From NCBI GenBank assembly GCA_030425205.1, contig JAUIAP010000046.1, forward strand, positions 1 to 47,624: a stretch of DNA of 47,624 nucleotides, read 5' to 3'. Numbering within the stretch: the stretch's first letter is position 1; every line of letters starts with the position of its first letter. The stretch comes from Anaerolineae bacterium (GTDB lineage: Bacteria > Chloroflexota > Anaerolineae > Promineifilales > Promineifilaceae). The translations under genes were made by a program, and so were the position numbers. Of the stretch, positions 42,728 to 47,624 are shown one piece after another. The notes below the pieces were generated by a model. It was not told the origin of the DNA and made no database searches. It saw nothing but the letters and a program-made list of their open reading frames with translations.

Positions 42728-45700
42728 ATGGTAAATGGGCAGTTGGAGATATACACATTCGGCCGATTAGCATTCCGCTATGGCGACCAAACATGGCAAC
42801 AATTTCGTTCGGACAAATCGCGCGGGCTGCTGCTCTATCTTGCCCTCACGAAAGCGCATACACAGCGCCGCGATGTGCTGGTCACGCTGTTTTGGCCAGA
42901 AGCAACCACAGCCGCAGGGCGCAGCAATTTGCGCGTTGCCCTCCACGATTTGCGCCAGCGTTGGAAAAAGTTAACGGGTCGTCCCGCCGCCGATCTCTTC
43001 ACCGCCAATCGCAAAACGGTCACGCTCAACGCCGACATAATTTGGTGTGATGCGCTGCAACTGCGGCAAGTGGTCGAGCAGATGCAGCAACATGAGCATG
43101 GCGAACTGACGCAATGTGCAACGTGTATCGAAAAGTTGAGCGCGGCAATCGACTTGATGCAGGGTGAATGGGTGCCGGGTTTTACATTCCCGATTGCCGA
43201 TGAGTTTAATCAGTGGCTCTTTTTTCGTCGTGAGGAACTGCTGCAACAGACGGTTCACGCGCTCGAAATGGTGATCGCCTACCATCAGGCGCAACGGCAA
43301 TCGGCCGAAACAGTCACCTATCTGCGCCAACTTTTAGCCCTTGACGGCTGGCGCGAGACGGCGTGGCAACAGCTTTTTGCGGCATTGGCGGCACAGGGGA
43401 ATTTTGCGGGGGTCGAGGATGCTTACGCGGAGTGTCGCCAATTTTTGGAGATACAGTTGGGGATTGCACCAGCACCAGAAACGGTGGCGGCGTATGAACG
43501 AGCGCGTGAGAAGACGGCCGATCAGCCAACTACCTTCTCTCTTCCAATCCATCTGACACCTTTTTTCGGCCGATCGGCCGAATTTACACGCCTATCCCAA
43601 CTCACCAAAAAGCATCGCCTCGTTTCGCTGGTCGGCGCGGGCGGTGTGGGCAAGTCACGGCTGGCGACTGAGTTTGCACGGCAGCAGCATGGGCGGTTTG
43701 CGGATGGCGTTTATTTTGTGTCGCTGGTTGAGATCGGTCGCGGCGCAGAGGAGGCAGTCAGCGAGCAGATTTGCATTGCTGTTGCCAACGAACTGAACCT
43801 TGAATTAAACCCACAAGCGTCAGCGGAGGCGCAGCTACGCCAACATATCGAGACAAAATCAGTGTTGTTGCTGCTCGACAATTGGGAGCATCTGATCAAC
43901 GCCAGTGCGGTTGCCAGTCGCATCGTGCGCCATGCGCCGAACGTCGTTTTGCTGTGTACATCGCGGGAGCCGTTGCGAGAATCGGCCGAACACGTCCTGC
44001 GATTGTATGGCCTCTCACGCCGTGCGTCGCATGGAGAACAGCCCGACAGCGTGCGCCTATTTCTCAGCCGCGCCGAACAGCGCGGGCAGCCGTTTGACCA
44101 CCGCGACCTCTCAACCATCAGCGAAATTTGTCAACTGGTGCGCGGCGTGCCGCTAGCGATTGAACTGGCGGCGGCATGGGTCGAGCATTACACGCTGCCT
44201 GAAATCGCGCAGGAGATCAAAAACGGGATCGACTTTCTCGACGACGGCGGCGATGGGCGACACGCCAGTATGCGCCAACTGTTTATGCAGTCGTGGCAAC
44301 TTCTCAACAATGCACAGCGCAGAACGTTGAGTGCGCTCGCCGTCTTTCACGGCACGATTGAGCGCGATGCTGCCCGCGCAATTGCAGATGCAAACCCGCG
44401 TCTGCTCGCTGCGCTGGTCGATAAATCGCTGTTGCGAATGTTGTCGCCGGGACAGTATCGGCTCCATGCGATGGTGCGGGAATTTTCCGCCGAAATGCAA
44501 TCGGATCCCCCCGCCCTACACCGCGCCCACGCCACCTATTTCGCCAATCTGCTGACCGATCACATCCCAAGCTCACACTTTGCGCCATTCCCAAACGCCG
44601 CCCACGCCATACTGAAACGGCTGCCCGACCTGCAAGCGATGTGGCAATGGGCAACAGCGACGGCCGACATCCCACTCATCGAGCAGATCGTCAGCCCCTT
44701 ATTCGTCCTCTACTATCGAACGGGGCGGTTTCGGCAAGGCAAAACGCTACTGGAAACGGGCAATGCGCGATTGCAAACCCAATTTGGGATTGCCATGACG
44801 CAAGAACAGGAGATCGTCATTGCCAAAATCGCCACACGGCTCGCACGCTTTCAATCGTACTGTGGTGACCTCACCACCGCTTATGCAACCTGTACGGCTG
44901 CGCTGACGACGCTCCAAAGATTCAACTTACCCAACGAACGGCTACTCGCCCACCTAGAAATGGTTGACCTCCATTATCACTTTGGTGAGTTCGATAAAGC
45001 GTTGGAATACGCAACTGAACAGATGCGGCTTGCACAACTTCTGGAGGAGCCAAGCGCATTTTCATCCGCCTGCAATACCCTTGGGCGTGTCCACAACATG
45101 CTTGGCAACTTTGACGCGGCCGACTACTACTACCAAAAATCGGCCGCACTCGACCGCGCCAACAACGATCAACACGGCTTGGCGATCAAGTTGGGAAATT
45201 TGGGGCGCAACGCCATGTCGCAAGGCAATCGCACACAGGCACGCCGCTATCTGGAAGAAAGCCTCACCATTCGCAAACAGATCGCCGCGCCCCATCGCAT
45301 CGCGTCGGTGCAATACGTCTTGGGAATGCTCGCCATCGCTGAAGGGAACTACGCCGCCGCGCAAACGCTGCATGAGGAGGCGATTGTGGGCTACACCGCT
45401 TCCAATCGGCTTGAAGCGATCAGCTTGTGCTACTTTGGCATTGGGATGGCTGCGCTGGGTCTGAACGATTTCGACACTGCAAAGAGGCAGCTTCAAGCGT
45501 GTCTCCAAGATTCGCTTGAACGTGGCCTGACCATTCGTGCCCTGCAAGCGGTCAACGGCTGGGCGGATTACTGCATCGCGCTGGGAGAGACACAGCGCGG
45601 CGTTTTGCTCAAGCAGTACGTGACCAACCACACAGGCTCACATGGCGATACGCGCAAGGCGGCACTCGTTTACCTTGAAGAACATGGGCAGCGTTCCGAT

Positions 45701-45769
45701 GTGATGGTTGCGAAGACGTGGCAGGAACTCGTTAGTGAATTGCTGATGGCTGATTTGTCGGGTGCTTGA
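42728..45769 (+). CDS. SARP-type STAND regulator: BTAD domain, NB-ARC-like ATPase, TPR tail (1013 aa)
   Basis: This is a paralogue of the 968-aa regulator with the same order of parts: short OmpR-like DNA-binding segment (FRSDKSRGLLLYLALT, GRSNLRVALHDLRQ), BTAD to about residue 265, LTPFFGRSAEFTRL, Walker A VGAGGVGKSRLA near residue 302, Walker B LLLLDNWEHL near 380, and a long TPR superhelix (SLTIRKQIA...). I chose the ATG at 42728 because a perfect TATAAT places transcription start there. The ATG at 42725 and the GTG at 42704 are alternatives. The last residues (LLMADLSGA) overlap an IS3-like remnant beginning near 45759, so the natural C-terminus may be slightly truncated or replaced. It contains six TCGGCCGA palindromes including a back-to-back pair at 43566-43581, marking it as resident DNA. 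Confidence 0.9.
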   Translation: MVNGQLEIYTFGRLAFRYGDQTWQQFRSDKSRGLLLYLALTKAHTQRRDVLVTLFWPEATTAAGRSNLRVALHDLRQRWKKLTGRPAADLFTANRKTVTLNADIIWCDALQLRQVVEQMQQHEHGELTQCATCIEKLSAAIDLMQGEWVPGFTFPIADEFNQWLFFRREELLQQTVHALEMVIAYHQAQRQSAETVTYLRQLLALDGWRETAWQQLFAALAAQGNFAGVEDAYAECRQFLEIQLGIAPAPETVAAYERAREKTADQPTTFSLPIHLTPFFGRSAEFTRLSQLTKKHRLVSLVGAGGVGKSRLATEFARQQHGRFADGVYFVSLVEIGRGAEEAVSEQICIAVANELNLELNPQASAEAQLRQHIETKSVLLLLDNWEHLINASAVASRIVRHAPNVVLLCTSREPLRESAEHVLRLYGLSRRASHGEQPDSVRLFLSRAEQRGQPFDHRDLSTISEICQLVRGVPLAIELAAAWVEHYTLPEIAQEIKNGIDFLDDGGDGRHASMRQLFMQSWQLLNNAQRRTLSALAVFHGTIERDAARAIADANPRLLAALVDKSLLRMLSPGQYRLHAMVREFSAEMQSDPPALHRAHATYFANLLTDHIPSSHFAPFPNAAHAILKRLPDLQAMWQWATATADIPLIEQIVSPLFVLYYRTGRFRQGKTLLETGNARLQTQFGIAMTQEQEIVIAKIATRLARFQSYCGDLTTAYATCTAALTTLQRFNLPNERLLAHLEMVDLHYHFGEFDKALEYATEQMRLAQLLEEPSAFSSACNTLGRVHNMLGNFDAADYYYQKSAALDRANNDQHGLAIKLGNLGRNAMSQGNRTQARRYLEESLTIRKQIAAPHRIASVQYVLGMLAIAEGNYAAAQTLHEEAIVGYTASNRLEAISLCYFGIGMAALGLNDFDTAKRQLQACLQDSLERGLTIRALQAVNGWADYCIALGETQRGVLLKQYVTNHTGSHGDTRKAALVYLEEHGQRSDVMVAKTWQELVSELLMADLSGA

Positions 45770-45820
45770 TGTCTCGCACAGTGGCTACTATGGCGCAAGC
45801 GTGAGCAGTCAGGCGAATGA
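45759..45820 (+). pseudogene. Remnant of an IS3-family transposase (OrfB N-terminal piece)
   Basis: Frame 45759 reads RVLDVSHSGYY, the conserved opening of IS3-group OrfB proteins (CxVLxVSRSGYYAW). Slipping back one base at 45791 continues it as WRKREQSGE before a stop at 45818, so a single lost nucleotide explains the break. Nothing else of the element is recognisable. It overlaps the last four codons of the STAND regulator gene in another frame. Confidence 0.6.
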
Positions 45821-45942
45821 AAAAATTATAGAATGTGGTAACTTCATCATGCTCAACCCAATTGGAACTCGTACTGAGCGAAATATTTCCCTAGTTCTGT
45901 CAAATTCTGTGTTTTTGAAAGGAAATGAGGCAAAGTTGGCGT

Positions 45943-47265
45943 ATGAAAGAAAACTCCCCAACAACACCTCATCAAAGAAAGTGTAACACAGAGAGCAGAA
46001 CGCTCGAAAAGGTTGGGCGGCGCATCGTCTTGTCGTTGAAATACGAAGAATACGAAAATGAGATGAAAACAGGCAAAACGGCAAGAGCGTGCCTAGCAGA
46101 ACAAATGGAAGCGCATCCAGAATTGTTTCCAGAGGCAATGTTGAGCGGATATGTGTTGAATGGGTGGACAGAAAAATCGCAAAAGATGGCAGACAAACGA
46201 TTCCGACGGGTGCAGGTAAAAAAGGCTGACGGAGAGCAAGAGGAGGCGAGTTATACAGTGGTGTCGTGCGATGTGCTGCCATATATGAGCGGAAGCGTGT
46301 CAGATGTGGAAAAAGGGTTGTTTCTGATGCAGTTTGGCGTGCCAGCATGGGCGTTGAGCTATGTGTTTGGCAAAAATGATAGCTACTGGTATCGGCAAGC
46401 AGAAAGATTGGGACGCTATGCGGTCGTCGGAACGACGGTCAAAGATGCAGACCACATGCCGCAAGATGTGCTGGCAGACGAAAAACATACAAAAGGACAT
46501 GGACAGCCATGGTATGTTGCCACAACGGTTGCCCAAGATTGCGTACTGGGTGCCAGCGTGGCAATGAAGGCAGACGCCATGCAACTGCAAGCGGCCTATG
46601 GCATTTTCAAACAAGAAGCACAGTGGCTTGTGCCAACCTATCAACCTGTAACCGTCAATACCGATGGATGGAAAGCGACTGGGCGAGCATGGCTCAATCT
46701 GTTTCCCAAAGTGACGGTCATCATTTGTTTTCTGCACGCATTCATTCAGATTCGTAAGTGCTGCAAGCGGTTAGGTACTGTTTACACTGAGTTGAAACAG
46801 CAAGTTTGGGACAGTTATCATGCTGCTGACAAAGCGGCATTTCACGCTCAAATCGACACATTGCAACGTTGGACGCTTATGAACCGAAAAAATCTCTCTC
46901 ATCATGCCAAAGAAGCCATTGACAAGTTGCTTCGGCGCGCCGACAAATTTGCCCTTGCCTATGACCATCCGACCGCTTACCGCACCAGCAATATGCTTGA
47001 CCGTCAGATGGAGCCGATGGCTCGTTGGCTGGCGATGGGGCGCCATTTTCATGGACATCGCCACAGTGCGGAGTTACGCTGCCGGGCATGGGCGTTGCTT
47101 CACAACTTTTGGCCTTATTGCCCGCGTTCTGTTGTGAGCGAGACGTTTATCTCCCCCGCTCACAAGCTCAACGGTTTTGTTTACCGTGATAATTGGCTGG
47201 AAAATCTCCTTGTCTCATCCTCTTGTCAAGGCGTTCGCTTCCGCCACAGAATACGACAGAACTAG
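45943..47265 (+). CDS. DDE-type transposase of an unassigned insertion sequence family (about 440 aa)
   Basis: The protein has the marks of a cut-and-paste transposase: ADEKHTKGHG near residue 178, with a candidate first catalytic aspartate; TVNTDGWKATGRAWL near 240, with a candidate second; and a basic, histidine- and arginine-rich C-terminal third (LDRQMEPMARWL, RCRAWALLHNFWPYCPRS). I cannot place it in a named IS family. The start is uncertain: the ATG at 45943 has GAGG 12 bp upstream, while the ATG at 45925 has AAAGGA almost touching it. The base composition is more AT-rich than the surface-protein genes, and there is no TCGGCCGA palindrome, fitting recent arrival. No clear terminal inverted repeats were found. 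Confidence 0.75.
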   Translation: MKENSPTTPHQRKCNTESRTLEKVGRRIVLSLKYEEYENEMKTGKTARACLAEQMEAHPELFPEAMLSGYVLNGWTEKSQKMADKRFRRVQVKKADGEQEEASYTVVSCDVLPYMSGSVSDVEKGLFLMQFGVPAWALSYVFGKNDSYWYRQAERLGRYAVVGTTVKDADHMPQDVLADEKHTKGHGQPWYVATTVAQDCVLGASVAMKADAMQLQAAYGIFKQEAQWLVPTYQPVTVNTDGWKATGRAWLNLFPKVTVIICFLHAFIQIRKCCKRLGTVYTELKQQVWDSYHAADKAAFHAQIDTLQRWTLMNRKNLSHHAKEAIDKLLRRADKFALAYDHPTAYRTSNMLDRQMEPMARWLAMGRHFHGHRHSAELRCRAWALLHNFWPYCPRSVVSETFISPAHKLNGFVYRDNWLENLLVSSSCQGVRFRHRIRQN

Positions 47266-47544
47266 AAATTTCCCGTTCAAAAACGGAAAATCAATATTTA
47301 GAACAACAGGGTTGCTCTAAATCACGCGCATTGTTGCTCATTTTGTATGTCAAATGTGCGATTTTTCGGGCAAAATCGCGCTTCATTACGAAAAGTGCGA
47401 TTTTGGGTACGAAATGAAGGTGGAAGCAAAGATGTATCGGTGTCAATTTAAAAAATAAATGTGAGCAATTTTGGGAATAAGTGTGAGGCGTTTCAACAAT
47501 AGATGTGATGTAATTTTAGAAGACGTTGTGAGGAGAAAACAGAG
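47266..47544. other. AT-rich non-coding stretch with hairpins between transposase and recombinase fragment
   Basis: No gene is seen in these 279 bp. A perfect 8-bp stem GCGATTTT/AAAATCGC with a 6-nt loop is at 47358-47379. Part of it recurs as GTGCGATTTT near 47395. A smaller stem CCGTT/AACGG is at 47273-47286, just after the transposase stop codon, and could end its transcript. The stretch may contain the end of the insertion sequence and the border of the next mobile element. Confidence 0.5.
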
Positions 47545-47624
47545 TCAGGTTGAAGGTGGCTGTTTAGCACGACGACGGAGATAGTCGTAAAGCGTGGTTT
47601 TAGAGATATTAAAAATATCGCAAA
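47545..47624 (-). CDS. C-terminal helix-turn-helix of a serine recombinase/resolvase (runs off the right edge)
   Basis: Reading inward from the right edge on the minus strand gives 25 residues before TGA at 47547-47545: CDIFNISKTTLYDYLRRR followed by AKQPPST. The pattern (I)C-x-hydrophobic-x-ISKTTLYxYL is the recognition helix-turn-helix that ends resolvases and DNA invertases, so the missing upstream part should carry the serine catalytic domain. This implies another mobile element beginning at the window edge. Confidence 0.7.
   Translation of the reverse strand, partial: CDIFNISKTTLYDYLRRRAKQPPST

Larger units (their letters stand above)
1977..43989. repeat. Highly iterated palindrome TCGGCCGA, 53 copies counted by hand
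   Basis: First bases of the copies: 1977, 4461, 4696, 5410, 5973, 6277, 9031, 9814, 12081, 14349, 14530, 14740, 14952, 15946, 16174, 17645, 19306, 20227, 22063, 23364, 24474, 25017, 25149, 25254, 27045, 27119, 27353, 28448, 30121, 31150, 32845, 33529, 34327, 34933, 35002, 35851, 36562, 37568, 37861, 38351, 39325, 39551, 39647, 40662, 41187, 41220, 41552, 42039, 42759, 43301, 43566, 43574, 43982. Nearly all have A or T on both sides. All lie inside genes: 37 are read as Ser-Ala-Glu/Asp, 15 as x-Gly-Arg and one in the third frame. About one copy would be expected by chance. A few may have been missed. Confidence 0.9.

Overview
The window looks like a chromosomal segment of a Chloroflexota bacterium (Anaerolineae/Caldilineae-like). 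This is an inference from gene content: very large secreted multidomain surface proteins, two of which end in a short hydrophobic L-P-I/L tail of the LYLP/IFLP type, plus paired SARP-type (BTAD) STAND ATPase regulators with TPR tails. Both ends of the window are mobile DNA; the middle, about 4.2-45.75 kb, reads as one coherent native locus.

Layout. 1-4.15 kb: the end of an unknown gene, a truncated IS1182-type transposase, and a Tn3-family transposon with divergent tnpA and tnpR. 4.2-27.47 kb (minus strand): a small 60-aa protein whose stop codon overlaps the start of a 1585-aa beta-helix/cadherin-like surface protein, followed by a giant 6043-aa surface protein carrying LamG, discoidin, thrombospondin-type calcium, LVIVD and P domains. 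27.7-39.46 kb (plus strand): a 2053-aa beta-helix/cadherin-like protein, a 1582-aa protein with a metzincin-like zinc site, and a 155-aa membrane-anchored protein, separated by two copies of a 155-bp four-armed palindromic repeat. 39.4-45.77 kb: two SARP-STAND regulators flanking a second member of the small-protein family. 45.76-47.62 kb: an IS3 remnant, an unclassified DDE transposase, and the C-terminal helix-turn-helix of a serine recombinase cut off by the window end.

How it may work together. Three promoters share one architecture read directly from the sequence: two GAAACG cores exactly 11 bp apart, then exactly 9 bp, then a -10-like hexamer. They lie in front of both small-protein genes and the 2053-aa surface protein gene. 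Direct repeats spaced one helical turn apart just upstream of the -10 are the known binding geometry of SARP activators, and two SARP-STAND genes are in the locus. I infer a STAND-controlled cell-surface regulon that includes a small unknown protein family.

A second genome-scale signal is the palindrome TCGGCCGA. I counted 53 copies, all inside coding sequence, against about one expected. It is nearly absent from the mobile ends, so it behaves like a highly iterated palindrome (the type case is cyanobacterial HIP1) and marks resident versus incoming DNA.
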